A stretch of DNA of 64,000 bases from Polytrichum commune (GCA_950295325.1 OX485803.1:12090001-12154000); one strand, 5' to 3'; positions 50,106 through 61,910 are shown, numbered from the stretch's first letter. The notes: a model not told the origin generated them from the sequence alone. A program made the numbers and translations.

Positions 50106-51372
50106 AATTTTTGGATAATGTCTAGGGAGGAAGTAGTTGGTAATAGTGTCTAGGGTTGGAGGTTAAGGGTTTCATTGAAGAGTCTGAGAATAAACTTGAG
50201 CAAACTGAAATTAGAACGATTCCCATAAACTAATATCCACTTATGTTTTCATGAGCAATAGCAAGTCTCAATGACAATATAACATATGTTAGACAAACAA
50301 GTGTTAAATAATGTTATTGATCAACAACTTGTGAGGTCAGTTATTGTTTGGTGTAAGTGTGAGTATTTGGAAGCAACCGGTAGCGGGATGCGAAAAAATT
50401 GGCTAAAAAGGTCAATGACTTTTGCACCTACACCCTACAATCAAAAAGAAGTTGTGGACTTCAACTAACTGCGACCAACATAAATCATAATGATGATAGA
50501 TAACATGTATGTAGAAGGTAATTTACATTATCCTTAAAGGAGCAAATGTGAATCATGTCCAAGTCATACTTATGATTTGGTGTTGGATAGGTTTTTAGAA
50601 GCAACGCCTAGTGGGGTCAACTAAAAGGTCAATAATCATTGCATCATGTACCCTACAAATAACAATACCACTAGGCCATTGAACTATTTTCCAGTCAATT
50701 AAAATGTCATATTCTTTACAATTATGCTTCAAACTTGACATGGGATGAATTGTCATTGAAGAATTTATGCTCGATGGTTGTTTCACAACTTTGACCATGG
50801 TGTTTTGTAAATAACAACACATGAGTTGTGATATGATTGTGATAACAAGGGAATTCTGTTGTAAATAAGTGACTTGTTGATTTTTATTCGTTATTTATTA
50901 AAGTTATCGAGTCATAGACCTTGATGATTATTTTGAAAAGTGAACATTCAAAGGTGCACAAAGGTGGTGAACCATGTGGTGTCTTTTCATCATTTCTTAA
51001 AAATTGAAATATTCAATTGTGGTAGCAAAATGTAATGATGCATGCAAGAGAGCCACGATGTGATGAGAATGTGACTTGTTGATTTGTTAATCTTCATTTA
51101 TGAAAGTAAAGAGGGTGGATTGAGATACTTGTTATTTCCTTGAGTATTGCAATTTGTGAAAGAGGATTTTCGAAACAAAATGCTATCAAAAGCCACTTGT
51201 GAGTTTCACTAATGTTGAAGAATTGGAAGTTTTGATGCGAGTATCATTATGCAGGACAGAGGTGGACAATGTGGATTGGAAGGCAATATTGGATTTATGG
51301 CTCAACACGAAGAATCAAAGAGTTCTTAGTTTGGACTAAATATTGTAAGAAGTTCAAATTTCTACATTATTA
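50106..51372. other. Intergenic, no gene recognised
   Basis: AT-rich sequence without family motifs. A short phrase, 'tattgtttggtgtaagtgtgagtatttggaagcaaccggtagcggg' (50342 on), is loosely echoed at 50578, suggesting an old duplication. Confidence 0.4.
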
Positions 51373-51518
51373 TTTTTAAATGATGTGATCTTCATGCAAC
51401 ACTAGAGGGACCAACTTTCATTTTTCCTTGATATAAGATTACTATATGCAATATAAAGCACAAAATCCAAGAACATCGTGAACTTGTTCATTAAGGCCAG
51501 CTTAGACTAAGGTGAATG
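51373..51518 (+). repeat. 146-bp direct repeat, left copy
   Basis: Identical to 52289-52434 except for one base (ccaGctt against ccaActt near 51499). The copies lie 916 bp apart and enclose about 770 bp that holds the inverted-repeat element at 51882. Such identity implies a recent duplication or a pair of short terminal repeats. I see no primer-binding site or polypurine tract, so an LTR interpretation is unproven. Confidence 0.9.
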
Positions 51519-51881
51519 GGTCTTAAGTGGCTCGTTTTCTTAATCAAACTCCTAGATTTGATTGGTATGTGGTTCGGTGAGGATCAACAAGCAAACATGA
51601 CAAAGATACATGTTTAAAAGAGATTGGACTACATCTTCAAATAGTAATAACTAAGTTACACTTAGTTAATGAACACAATTGGGAGGACCTATGTATCCAG
51701 TTAAGAAATCATTAAACACACACTTCCAATAACCATAACTAAATCAAAGGAGGTCCAATTTTCAATCCGTTTTTTGCATATGTTTCATCATAAATTTGAT
51801 AATGCAACACGGGGTTTTTTTGTGTAAATCTACTTGGTAGAAGTTGGAGAACATGAAAAATGAACCAAATAACACCCACAT

Positions 51882-52226
51882 ACCTTACGGTGAAGAAGTA
51901 CCATCAAACAAGAATTTCAGGGTAATGAAGCAATATGATGGGTACGAAATGGGTTCTTCATTGGCCAGGGTTTACGCTACAACCAAGACTTCTCCAATGA
52001 ACAACTTCAACATGGCAACACTTTTTGGTAGGGGAGTTCTCCATAGGCCAAGTTTATTAGGCAATTGCAAACCCTCATATAAGAAACTTGGCCTCCAAAG
52101 ACTCCAAGTTGAGGCATTTTTTTCTTGTTTTTTTCCCACTTATTTGCCATACCATCCGTTGCCTCACATAACCTTGTTTTGGGCTAAAATTCTTGACCAA
52201 TCAGTGCACTTCTTCACCGTAGTTTA
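51882..52226. mobile_element. ~345-bp element with ~40-bp inverted ends
   Basis: The left end 'accttacggtgaagaagtac' pairs with the right end read inward, 'aactacggtgaagaagtgca', and further in 'caagaatttcag' pairs with 'caagaattttag'. The outermost right sequence reads GGGCATGTTTAAAC inward next to TTA, as in Harbinger-type MITEs, but the left boundary is eroded and no matching duplication is clear. The 127-codon frame across it (51844-52227) has no recognisable domain and I do not call it a gene. Confidence 0.55.
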
Positions 52227-52288
52227 AACATGCCCTTAGACTTGGTGAGGCTTGTAGAAATTGTGTATTTGGCTATATGGTTAGTCTG

Positions 52289-52434
52289 TTTTTAAATGAT
52301 GTGATCTTCATGCAACACTAGAGGGACCAACTTTCATTTTTCCTTGATATAAGATTACTATATGCAATATAAAGCACAAAATCCAAGAACATCGTGAACT
52401 TGTTCATTAAGGCCAACTTAGACTAAGGTGAATG
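52289..52434 (+). repeat. 146-bp direct repeat, right copy
   Basis: Partner of 51373-51518, in the same orientation with one difference. The sequences outside the pair are unrelated. Confidence 0.9.
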
Positions 52435-55400
52435 TCTAGTTGCCGTTTGGTGCACTCAAACAATTTCAAGCCCTCCAAATCACAATTCCCGGTGTTAAGA
52501 TCATCTACCCTCATAGAAGACTTCATGGCCTTCGCCAACAACTTTGCATCTCCACACATGCCAACATCCTTTAGTTTCAAGGGCATTGAATCATGGACCT
52601 TACCAAATAATCACATTTTCAACCGTGTCCCATATATTTTGCAATATGCATGAAGGCTCAAATCAAAATTTCAAGTATGGTTTCATATAGGCAAGTCATA
52701 TTGTTGCCGGATTATTGGAGACACTTGTTGTGCACCATCTCTACAAGGTTGCATGTTGGCATTTCTGGACGTTCATCTACTATCATATTATGTAAGCATC
52801 ATAAGAGTTGGATGTGAGAACAACACAATATACATTGGTGATACTTTCAAAGAAAAACACCGTTAAGGAATAAGGTTTGGCAATGGACCCACAAACCACC
52901 CCACACCTTGTAACAAAAATATTAGATGCCCAACCACTATAAGAGTCCCAACATGTTTTTTTAATTTTGTGGCAACTTTGGACGACAACCACCATGAACA
53001 AATCACATGATAGTTGATATTTGCATCGTCCATTCTTTTGACATCCTTGTAATGTTTCCATATTTGCTTGTGTTGAAACCACAAGGAATGCTCAATATAC
53101 TTTTGGGTGACCTTCTCAAGAATCCCAGGGAGGGGGAGGGGGGCAATTAGACGTTTTCAAGGAAATGGTCAACGTGGGACTAGGAAGGAACAATCATTTT
53201 GAGAAGGTGATTTGAGACCTTCGTTTTTCTATAGGAATCTTATTAGTGTTCTTGGATGCCAATGTTTTTAATTGTTTGTTTGGTTGTAGACTTTATGAGA
53301 TATCGTGGAGTGTTGTTGGATTCAACATTTTGAATGCCAAAAGCTAATTTCCATGTTGGATTGAATGCAATTTTGACCAATGCAAAGTATGATATATATA
53401 ATATTGAAGGGGAGGGAAACGAGACATTTTCAAAAGAGATGGTTAGTGTGGGACTGGGAGGGAAAAAATCAAAATTTGGGGGTAGAATTGGGAACTTAGT
53501 TTTCTTTTTATCGAAATTCTATTATTGTTCTTGGATGTAAGGTAAGCATGCCTAGATCCAACATGGCAATCTAGACACCTATATGTGAGTGGTGTTTGGT
53601 TAGGTGTGGATCTAATGACTGACACATATTCAAAAGAGATTGGACTATGTGCTCAAAATATGCTAACCTTTCTAGTCTCATAAGTCAACATGATTGGAGG
53701 GTCCCACATGACCACCTAACAAGCACAAGAATCTTCACTTTGATCACGACGAAAAACTATGAATAACACATGTCTATCTTGAGTAGTTTTAACCCTTTGC
53801 TTGGTTGTAGGCTTTATGAGAGTGTAGAGTATTATTGTTAGGCCTAGGTCACGAATTGTGTAAATGTTTTTAGGACACTGGTTTTAGGCAACCAATAAGC
53901 CATGAACAAACAACCAAGCATGGCAAGCAACTAGAATAATAGTTGGCAACAACCAATGAGTGCATGACATTGACAATTGTCAATATAGCAACAACAAAAA
54001 TTGGGATTAAGGAAGAGACATGCATGTAAACAATAGATGCATATTTTGAACAAACAAGAGAACTTTCTTTTAGTATGGTAGTTGTTATCCCTCCCCCATA
54101 AGTGCAAAGTATTGTTTTATGTCCTTTTCCTTTGGGTGATTTTACACCTTACTCATCAAATTTTATTGTTTCCATTTAAATTTTCACCGAACAACCTCCA
54201 ATCTCTATGCTTTGTGATTGATCCTCTTCCTTGGTTCTTCATTGATGGTCCTCAAGTAAGTGATATAATAATGTTTTAAGTAAGTACAAACATCATAACA
54301 TTATTGACCCTAGAATATGCTAATTATATTTTGTGCCCCCCCCCCCCGAACAAAGTAGTAATATTCATTTACTATTCATACATTAAGGATGACACTTGGA
54401 AAATTGAGGTGGAGTTATACTCCCAGCCTACTCACAAGAACCGTTGTTCATCCCAACACTATTCGCATGAAGCACCATTCATCCGAGCATTATTCACTAC
54501 AAATATCATTCCCAACATCACTATTCATTGACAATACCAACAACATTCACTGTTCATACCGCGCCATTTTCTTCCTATTATCTAAGTTTCCTCCCATGAA
54601 GGTAAGATGATGGAGGCCCGCATTTGATGCTAAATGTAGAATGAAACACAAGCATGTAATTGAACAATGTTATGCTACACCCATGGGGGATACAAATGTT
54701 CCCATGCACAAACACTTTCCAAGGTCACATGTTTGAGGACTAGTTTACACATCATGGTCCAACTTGACGGTCCAACTTTCATGATCCGATTTCTTAGAAA
54801 AAGAATTTACAAATCCCTTGGACCCCTTACGAGGTGTAAACTAAATGTGGACCAAGAGAAATGACCATGCACCAAAAAATGAATGTGTTTGTATTTTTAA
54901 TATATATCCAAAAATGGTAGTTTGAAGAAAAAAAATCAAGTTTAACCACTCTCTTGTCTTGTCTTTGCTTCTCTTATCTTCTTGTTTTTGTTTGTTTTCA
55001 CCTTGAATTTCAGCAAACATAATTAAAATGAATGAGAAAAGAAGGATACTTACTTTACTCTTAGGATTATACATGTTTTTGTACATGCTCGTAAAGCATG
55101 TTGTGGACATTCAAACAATGCTTTTGCAAGGAGAATGGGAGAAGTTTGTAATGTTTACTTTGTTTTTATAGAATATGGGGCATAGATAGAGGAGCATACA
55201 TAGTCAAAAACATATATACGGGTTTGTAGACCGTTTGTTGTTGGGTTCATGGACATTGGAAAGAGTTTAAGAAGAGATCTCGAGTGAAATATATTACTTA
55301 TGTGAGAGGTTGGGCCCCTACTTGAAGAAAGATGATATCCGTTTTAATATTTTACTCAATGTTCAAATAGGATGTATGTAGAAAAGGGCATTTGGGTACA

Positions 55401-56449
55401 TGAAGGTTGACGATAAAATGATCCGAAGTACCTTTGAGGAGCATACAATTTACATAGTATTGCATTATGAACAACAAAGGGACTGAAGATGAATGGATTG
55501 TTGAAGCATAAAATAAATTAGCTAGAACAATTAATGAGGGAAAATATGAGAAGGCAACAAATTATGAGGAGAAAAAATTAGACTTGCTAAAGTGAAATTA
55601 ATGATTGTAGATAGGGAAGATGCTCCAATTGCAAATGAAATAAATGATGTAAAAATGAATTTATTTTTACTGAGAGAAAATGAGAAAACAAATGAATTTC
55701 TTCGTGAAGCGACAATGATGCATGAATTATTAGCTAAAAGATCATGATAGTACAAAATACAAAAAATCTAGCATCACAAAAACATATTATGATGGTGAGA
55801 CATATACAATAGAAGGGTAACTAACATATATCTAGGAGAGCAGTAAAATTTGTAATCATGTTTTTTTTAAAATTTATAGATTCCTAAAATAATCTATGAA
55901 GAACTCCAAAACTACCAACAACCAGTTTCAGCAAAATTTTGATCTTCTTTTGAATTTTATTTTCTTCTCTTGTGTCAAAGCAGTTGATGGTGCGACAATC
56001 GATGATGGTATATCAATAGTTGTTTCCCATGAAAAAGGTGTAGATAGAATGATATTTTCTTCCCACAACCATGTAGCATTTGCAGGGTTTTTGTTGTGCA
56101 TACTTAACTTGTTGCTATGTCATTCATCTATTTCATAAAATTGTATACATTATTGTAATTTATCCATTCTAGAAACCTCATTAGCCCTCTTGTGATTCTT
56201 ATATAATTTGAGAACGTATTTTTATTTTTTTCCATATAATAACCAAGAATGATTGAAACATTTGATTGCATTCACTAATCGAATATGTCATTTGATCAAA
56301 GAGTAACACATGCATGCAACACAAAAGAAAAACAAAAAAAATCCCCCCAAAAAAATACTTATATTTGTGACTTTAAAGAAAAACCAACATAAAAGAACTT
56401 AAGAACATGTCATATATAATAATAATATGACTAGGTAGGAATAATAAAT
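52435..56449. other. Intergenic, repeat fragments only
   Basis: This stretch holds a relative of the 48-50 kb unit opening at 53143 and 53424, a partial copy of the 24810/29675 repeat at 53630-53760, and a C-run at 54343-54352. One coding-like stretch occurs at 55567-55747 (plus strand, about 60 codons, helical and Glu/Lys/Asn-rich, 'PIANEINDVKMNLFLLREN'). It is closed by a stop at each side and has no family that I can name; it may be a relic of a transposon accessory protein. Confidence 0.4.
53630..53760 (+). repeat. Dispersed repeat, partial copy 3
   Basis: 'agagattggactatgtgctc' to 'cttcactttgatcacga' aligns with the first half of the units at 24810 and 29675. It is truncated before the 'aagacccatc' end. 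Confidence 0.5.
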
Positions 56450-56560
56450 ATGAGATGGATTAGTGGTTAAATAAAGGAGGAAGAAATACTTTAGATACAA
56501 GAGAGGAAAGTTCAATTCCTCTCGCGTGCTGAAATAACTATACATATTAAATAAACCTCA
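56450..56560 (+). mobile_element. tRNA-derived SINE-like segment
   Basis: A box-A-like 'ttagtggttaaataaagg' (56460 on) and a box-B-like 'aagttcaattcc' (56508-56519) are about 40 bp apart, followed by 'tctcgcgtgctgaaataa'. No cloverleaf is evident. The arrangement resembles the segment at 14310, but the sequences differ. Confidence 0.35.
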
Positions 56561-56711
56561 AAACCCCTATGGCAACAATCGACCCAATCTTAGGGGAGGA
56601 GGGACATAGGGCCTTACATAAAAGGCAAAGCCTTCTACTGCCTCATCATACGACCCACATAGGACCGCATTCAACCCCATACATCCCCATATATCCTCAT
56701 ACAACCTCCCT

Positions 56712-57021
56712 GAGAAGCGGTATGAGGGCCATTTGTAAACAATTCAAGAAAAATATAGGAAATGTTCATAGAAATTCAAGAGCACCTAAATGTTGATATT
56801 TGTCACCTTGGCACTAAGGTGCCTAATTTCAATATTTGAAAGATTTGTAAAAAGGTTTTTAAAGCCCTAGAAAGCGGTACGAGGGCCATATTTAAACAAT
56901 TCAAGAAAGATAAAGGAAGTTGTCATAGAAAGTTAAGAGCTACTAGATTTTAATATTAGTCACCTCGGCACGGATGTGACTAATTTGATTTTTCCAAAGA
57001 TTTATATATATTTTTAAATCC
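56712..57021 (+). repeat. Two-unit tandem repeat, period ~157 bp
   Basis: 'gaagcggtatgagggccat' at about 56713 recurs as 'aaagcggtacgagggccat' at about 56871, and the following 'aaacaattcaagaaa', 'gtcaccttggcac' and 'aaagatttgta' blocks repeat in order. It lies directly before the copia remnants and could be part of a decayed left end, but no terminal repeat matching 61206 is visible. Confidence 0.7.
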
Positions 57022-57074
57022 TTGGGATGAAGGTTGGGGCTTCATGGAACAAGTTTTTGCCTAATTCCAAGAGT

Positions 57075-57480
57075 TGAAGGAGATTGGCATGCCGTTGGCT
57101 CTAACTGTGGTAATTCACAAGGCACTTAACAGCTTGCCATCTAGGTTTGACATATTTGGTTGAATCGTCCAAACTAAAAAGGTCTTGATTACTCTTGAGG
57201 AACTCAAGAGTAGACGTCAAATGGATGAAACCTATGTTGGTCTTAAGGACCACGATGCAGTTGAAGAAGCACTAATCGTCCGAATTAGATCTGCTTGTGA
57301 GGAGGAAATCGGTATGCTTACTCTCATGGCCAATTCAACTCTCAATTGATAGGTTCGCCTTCTTATTCTCCTCGTGAGGGCAACTTTCACAGGGACGAGT
57401 TGAAAAGGGAAGAAGTGATCTGTCACAAGTGTGGTGGTCCGAATCATGTGGCAAAGCTCATTTTCCATCTAGAGGAGCTG
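57075..57480 (+). pseudogene. copia gag remnant with broken zinc knuckle
   Basis: 'ELKEIGMPLALTVVIHKALN' then 'LPSRFDIFG' and, after a stop, 'TKKVLITLEELKSRRQMDE' match copia gag (UBN2-type) patterns. 'CHKCGGPNHVAK' (about 57421) is a CCHC knuckle, but the last cysteine is lost and a frame change follows. Stops interrupt it at least twice. Confidence 0.75.
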
Positions 57481-57699
57481 AAATTTGGTCTCATGGCGAG
57501 AGAGAGAGAGAGAGCAAATCCTGTAACCATGGAGCATTTACTTCGGAGAAAAATGAAGAAGTCTTCTCTGCGAAGATGAAAAATTCAAGCTCGGAGATTG
57601 CACCATTGGAGAATCTTGGCATTGAACCGCGACTAAAAGAACTAGTGACAGATGAAGAAATTGAACAAGCCATGGCTGCATTAGCCCTGGCTCCAGGAC

Positions 57700-58256
57700 C
57701 TGAACCTGCTCGGATTATGAATTATGGCGCGTCAAAGCACTTCACATGCAACCCTAATGTGTTTTCTACCTTGGAAGTGTCCCACAATCCTTCCCGTGTT
57801 ATCTACGGGAGGCCAAACTCATGCGATTCACGGGAGAGGTAATGTTGATTTTGAACTATCTTCGGGAGAAATAAAACTATCAAAGACGTTTTTCATGTTC
57901 CAGGTCTACACAAAAATTTATTGTCTATAGGCCAAACTGCGGATAGAGGACATATGATTGTGTTTGATAGAGAGAAGTGTGTTGTCATATCGAAGTCCTC
58001 TCCACATGAAATAATTGCCTCAGGAGCTAGAAATAAAGGAAGCGGTCTCTACAATTTGTTGTCTTTTCCATCGAATCTTGAGGTAAACTCTCTTGAGGAT
58101 ATAGAGAGTTTGACTAGGAAATGGCATGAGAGACTTGGGCACATCAGTTACCAAAGTCTTGATAATCTCATAAGGATGAGTACAGGAATCCCTTTGCTCA
58201 AAATAAAACCTTGTGTTTGTGAGCTTTGTCAACAAAACACGTCAGTCCCGAGTTAA
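57700..58256 (+). pseudogene. copia protease and GAG-pre-integrase remnant
   Basis: 'RIMNYGASKHFTCNPNVFS' (about 57711) stands where the protease signature D-S-G-A is expected; here it reads N-Y-G-A, so the catalytic aspartate is lost. After frameshifts near 57790-57900, an open stretch from 57921 carries 'SIGQTADRGHMIVFDREKC' and 'KWHERLGHISYQSLDNLIRM' with 'CELCQ', the pre-integrase domain with its HHCC zinc residues largely retained. Confidence 0.8.
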
Positions 58257-58833
58257 ATTTCCTCAAGAGTCTTAATCAAGAGCTTCAGATGTTTATGGCC
58301 CACTGCATGTGACCTCTTATGGTGGTTCTAAGTATTTTGTAACTAAATCTGGGTCTTTCTCTTGAAAACGAAGAATCAAGTCTTCGAAAAGTTTAGGATT
58401 TTCAAATTATTGATAGAAAAACAAATGGATAAGACCATTAAATTTCTGAGAAGTAATAATGGAGGAGATTATATTTTCCAAGGAGTTTTCAAACTTTTGT
58501 CAACAAGCGGGTATCCAACGTCAGAAAACCCAATCCTATACACCGCAACAAAATGGTGTTGTGGAGAGAAGGAACAGAAGCATCATGTCTAAGGTGAGAG
58601 CAATGCTTCTTAGTAGCAAGCTCAACGTCTCTGTTTGTGGCGAAGCAATGAAGACATCAATCTACCTATTGAACAGATCTCCTACAAAGACTAATGGAAG
58701 TTTGACTCCTAAGGAATTGTTCACGGGACAGATTCCTGACTTACCTCACTTATGTGTTTTGGTTGTTTTAGTCTTGTACATAACCCGAGTAACAAACGAG
58801 ACAAACTCAGTGAAAGGGCAAACGAAGCCTTAA
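58257..58833 (+). pseudogene. copia integrase core remnant
   Basis: Pieces in two frames: 'FRIFKLLIEKQMDKTIKFLR' then 'NNGGDYIFQGVF' (58390-58485), and, after a frame change, 'QSYTPQQNGVVERRNRSIM' (about 58531-58590), the canonical copia integrase motif with its glutamate. The segment before 58340, which should carry the first catalytic aspartate ('DVYGPLHV' near 58285), is broken by stops. Confidence 0.8.
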
Positions 58834-59288
58834 TGATGGGCTATGACAATTCTACAAAAGGCTATAGAGTCTTCATTACATCTCAAATCCAAGGTTGTTG
58901 TAAGCAGATATGTAACGTTTAATGAGCAAGCATTTCCTATGGCCCCTTCCAGAGGGGCTCTATCTCTAAAAAGTTCTCACGCGCCCTTAAAATCTTGATA
59001 GAAGGAAAGGGTGGCATGCACCATTCTCAGTGAACTAACCTGAGAGCATCCCTTTGGTTTCTAAGCCACCCCTTTCGACCAAAGATGCCTATCCCTCCGG
59101 CACCTTCAATCCCCTATTCCTCTCGGAGTCTCACCAGTCACAGTTCTAGAGAAGGTGATTCTCAGCCCACTTGAGCTTCCCTTAAGAAGAACAAGATTAG
59201 AAGAATTGGTGCCTTTTCCATCACCTTCACTCGAGTCAAGTTCATCAAAAACCTCAGACCTTAACAAGTTTTCCAGGATCAACCCAAC

Positions 59289-60080
59289 TTGGAAAGAAGC
59301 ACATCAAATTCAGCTCAATTCAGGGAGTATGACATTGTGGAAGCAGGAGTACCGCAAGAGCTTAACGATCCAAAAATTCACAAGAGTTTTGATGTGGCTC
59401 CGGAAGAGAGACCTCGTACAAGGTTAGGCAGGCTCTCAAATAAACCTTCATGGCTCAAGGACTATCATGCTTGCACTTCAATCCATGTTAGTCTTGAACC
59501 ACCCTCCTATGAAGCTACAACAACTGATCAGGATTGGAAGAAGGCAATGATTCAAGAAATGAATGCAATTTTGAAGAATGGAACTTGGGAACTCACAAAG
59601 CTACCGCTTGGAAAACGAGCTCTATCTACGAAATGGGTATTCAAGGCAAAAGATGACATCCATGGCAATCTTCAGAGGAGAAAGGCTAGACTTGTTGTTC
59701 GTGGATACGAACAAATAGAAGGGATTGATTATGAGGAAACTTTTACACCCGTCGTCAAATGGAGTACAATTCGAATGCTAGTGGCTCTCGCTGCTCATCA
59801 CAGGTGGCCACTTTATCACATGGACGTCATCACAAATTTTTGAATGGAGAGTTCGAGGACGTTTACATCACTCAACCTCAAGGAATTTCTAAACAAGGTT
59901 CTGAACTACTTGTTTGTAAACTCAAGAAGGCATTGTATGGGCTCAAACAAGCTCCAAAGGCCTGGTATGACAAAATCGGTTCTTATCTCACAGAACAAGG
60001 GGTTTGTGAAGGTGACGGTGACTACAATCTCTATGTTGTCAAGGACAAAGGCAATATTAATCTCTCTGAACAATCCTAAT
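59289..60080 (+). pseudogene. copia reverse transcriptase remnant
   Basis: 'DWKKAMIQEMNAILKNGTWE', 'LSTKWVFKAKDDIHGNLQRR', 'YEETFTPVVKWSTIRMLVAL' and 'YHMDVITNF' form the RVT_2 N-terminal half, open from 59289 to a stop at 59841. The next frame continues 'EDVYITQPQGIS', 'KLKKALYGLKQAPKAWYDKI' and 'GDYNLYVVKDKG'. The YVDD-type catalytic box expected just after this is absent: the sequence jumps to 'LNNPNDWFK', so a short internal deletion is likely. Confidence 0.88.
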
Positions 60081-60082
60081 GA

Positions 60083-60870
60083 TTGGTTCAAATAGCAACT
60101 CGAGCAAAATTTGAAATGAGTGAATTGGAAAATGAAGATGTTACCCTATATCTCAAGGTGGAGTGTGTGCAGGTGAGGGAGGGGATCTTTATGTCCCAAG
60201 GTGGCTATGCACGCCAAATCCTTGAGTGCTTCAACATGCTTGAATGTCAAGCTCTTGCAACACCCATGGTCGAACGGCCTCGGCTTAAACCAGACATCGG
60301 AGAAGAGGAGGTTGACTCAATTTTCTATAGAAAAATTGTTGGAAATCTTATCCACCTGGCACACACCCATCCCGACCTCTCGTACTGTGTCGGAATCGTG
60401 AGCAGATTCATGTCAAAACCTCAACTCTCACATCTTCAAGCTTGCAAAAGAATTTTGAGGTACGATGCAAGCACCTGGAATTATGGGATTCTCTTTCCAA
60501 ATCATGAATCCTCAATACTTTCGGGCTTTGTGGATAGCGATTGGGGAGGAGAAATTTCTTCAGGAAGGTTCACTACTAGCCTTGTGATTAGACTTGGATC
60601 TTCACCGGTATCTTGATTTTCCAAGAAACAAGCCTCCATTTCAATTTCCTGCTCAGAAGCTGAACACAGGTCCATCGCAAATGCATGCAAGGAAGCCTCG
60701 TGGCTTCAAATTTTCGCGAAAGACATGGATATTGAAGACATCAAGCCCACCACCATCTTCTGCGATAATCAAGCTAGTATCTCCATGGCAAAAAATATTA
60801 ATCATCAACATGCACTCGAGGCACATTGCAATTCACTACCATTACTCTTGAGAGAAGGTTGAGTGTGGGG
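60083..60870 (+). pseudogene. copia RT C-terminus and RNase H remnant
   Basis: The frame 60083-60616 contains 'EFEDV'-distal copia text: 'SQGGYARQILECFNMLEC', 'YRKIVGNLIHLAHTHPDLSY' and 'SGFVDSDWGGE' (RNase H first aspartate). After a stop, a shifted frame gives 'SCSEAEHRSIANACKEASWL' and 'FCDNQASISMAKN', the remaining RNase H motifs. Frame changes at about 60615 and 60800 prevent translation. Confidence 0.88.
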
Positions 60871-61205
60871 ATGTGAAACTACTTTACACTCATTCCTCAA
60901 ATCAAATCTCACCAAGACACTTGGGAAACCTCTATTTCAAAACTTTAGGACCGGACTCAACATCATGGGAATTTCCGAGGTCTCCAGGAAATCCCCATTC
61001 TCTTGACCTTTGTCTTTCTTGTTCCTTGCCACTGTGATTAAAAGAAATTCAAGTCAGGCCTATCCAAAGTGCACCAACATACAGTCCAGGTGATTAACGA
61101 TGGCACCAACCAGAGGCACCCGACATTCAAATTTTCCAGCCAACCGAAGAATCATAGTGCGACAAAGGAACCGAAAAAGTGTAAACCCTCTTCGAAGCGA
61201 GGGAG

Positions 61206-61330
61206 GGTGTTAGAATTTACGTCCTTAGGGTTTACCTGAGCAATCAGTCACCTACCAGTTGCAGGTGCCAGTGCGGAGGTATAAGTAGATCTCTCTTAGT
61301 GTGTCGCTTTTTGTTGTTGGGTGAGTATCG
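61206..61330 (+). repeat. Presumed 3' LTR start of the copia element
   Basis: TGTTAGAATTTACGTCC directly follows the polypurine tract, as expected for a copia LTR. 'gaggtataagtag' gives a plausible TATA box. I cannot place the CA end; the sequence may continue as LTR to about 61500. Confidence 0.55.
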
Positions 61331-61804
61331 CTAGCAAGCCAGGTAGAGTTGAGGGTTGTGTAGCAACTCGGACACTGAAATTACAACACTTACTAGCACC
61401 ATCCGATTACCAAGAAAAGCAAATTAAGTTGCAAAATATGGAATTCTTCCTCTCCTATTCACCTCCAAGCTTTGGGTACACACGAGCTGTCTGTTACTTG
61501 TAAAAGTTTCGCTGGCAAATCTAGTAACTCGTCAAGCAACAGTTATGAAAGTTTGTTAGGAAACAAATGTTGCCGCACCAAGACTCCAAAGCGTATCTGA
61601 TTTCAGAAAATGAACGGAAACCAATAAGAGCCTTGCCACTTATAAACAAGCAACAACTAATACGAATAAGAAACAAAGGCTCGCAACAGACTGAAGAATT
61701 CCAGGCGAGGAAGTAGATTGTGCAAGAGGGATAAACCTCACTCCAGATCATTATTAAATTTATTCATTTGAAATACTGCAGTTGGCCAACGAAGAAATTA
61801 GTAC

Positions 61805-61910
61805 CATTGTTGTGCTACAGCCGCGTGGGCCGAGGAGCAGCACTGAGTTGTTGTGCCCATTCTTCCAAGAACGCTTCCACCTACTCAGCCACTGAGCATC
61901 TTTGGTTTCT
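61805..61910 (-). pseudogene. ORC4-like P-loop fragment, degenerate
   Basis: On the minus strand one frame reads 'GHNNSVLLLGPRGC' and then 'STTMVLISSL'. The first part matches, as I recall them, plant ORC4 sequences before the Walker A lysine. In ORC4, an AAA+ subunit of the origin recognition complex, the box reads G-x-x-G-[SC]-G-K; here the G-K is replaced by S-T. Just upstream a different frame reads 'VEAFLEE', also ORC4-like in position, so two compensating frame changes appear to flank it. No other ORC4 exon was found within 2 kb. I read it as a relic; a functional micro-exon is unlikely. Confidence 0.4.

Larger units (their letters stand above)
57040..61330 (+). mobile_element. Degenerate Ty1/copia retrotransposon
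   Basis: The domain order is gag, zinc knuckle, protease, GAG-pre-integrase, integrase, reverse transcriptase, RNase H. This gag-PR-INT-RT-RH order defines the copia superfamily. A polypurine tract, gaagcgagggaggg (61192-61205), is followed by TGTTAGAATTTACG, the likely start of the 3' LTR, with a TATAAGTA box near 61280. The LTR's right edge and the whole 5' LTR cannot be found. Many stops and frameshifts, an altered protease active site and a missing RT catalytic box show it is dead. Confidence 0.9.

Noticed and set aside
51844-52227. 127-codon open frame as a small gene
   Set aside because: It spans an inverted-repeat element and shows no domain, and no conserved counterpart is known to me.
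57040-61330. Intact coding genes within the copia region
   Set aside because: Each open stretch is a fragment of one polyprotein, broken by stops and frameshifts, with key catalytic residues lost.
61811-61880. Frame reading 'VEAFLEEWAQQLSAAPRPTRL' to a stop, as the last exon of an unknown gene followed by AATAAA
   Set aside because: A TAG precedes it that could mimic an acceptor, but the neighbouring frame matches ORC4 across the same bases, so a frame-shifted relic explains both better. I keep a small doubt.
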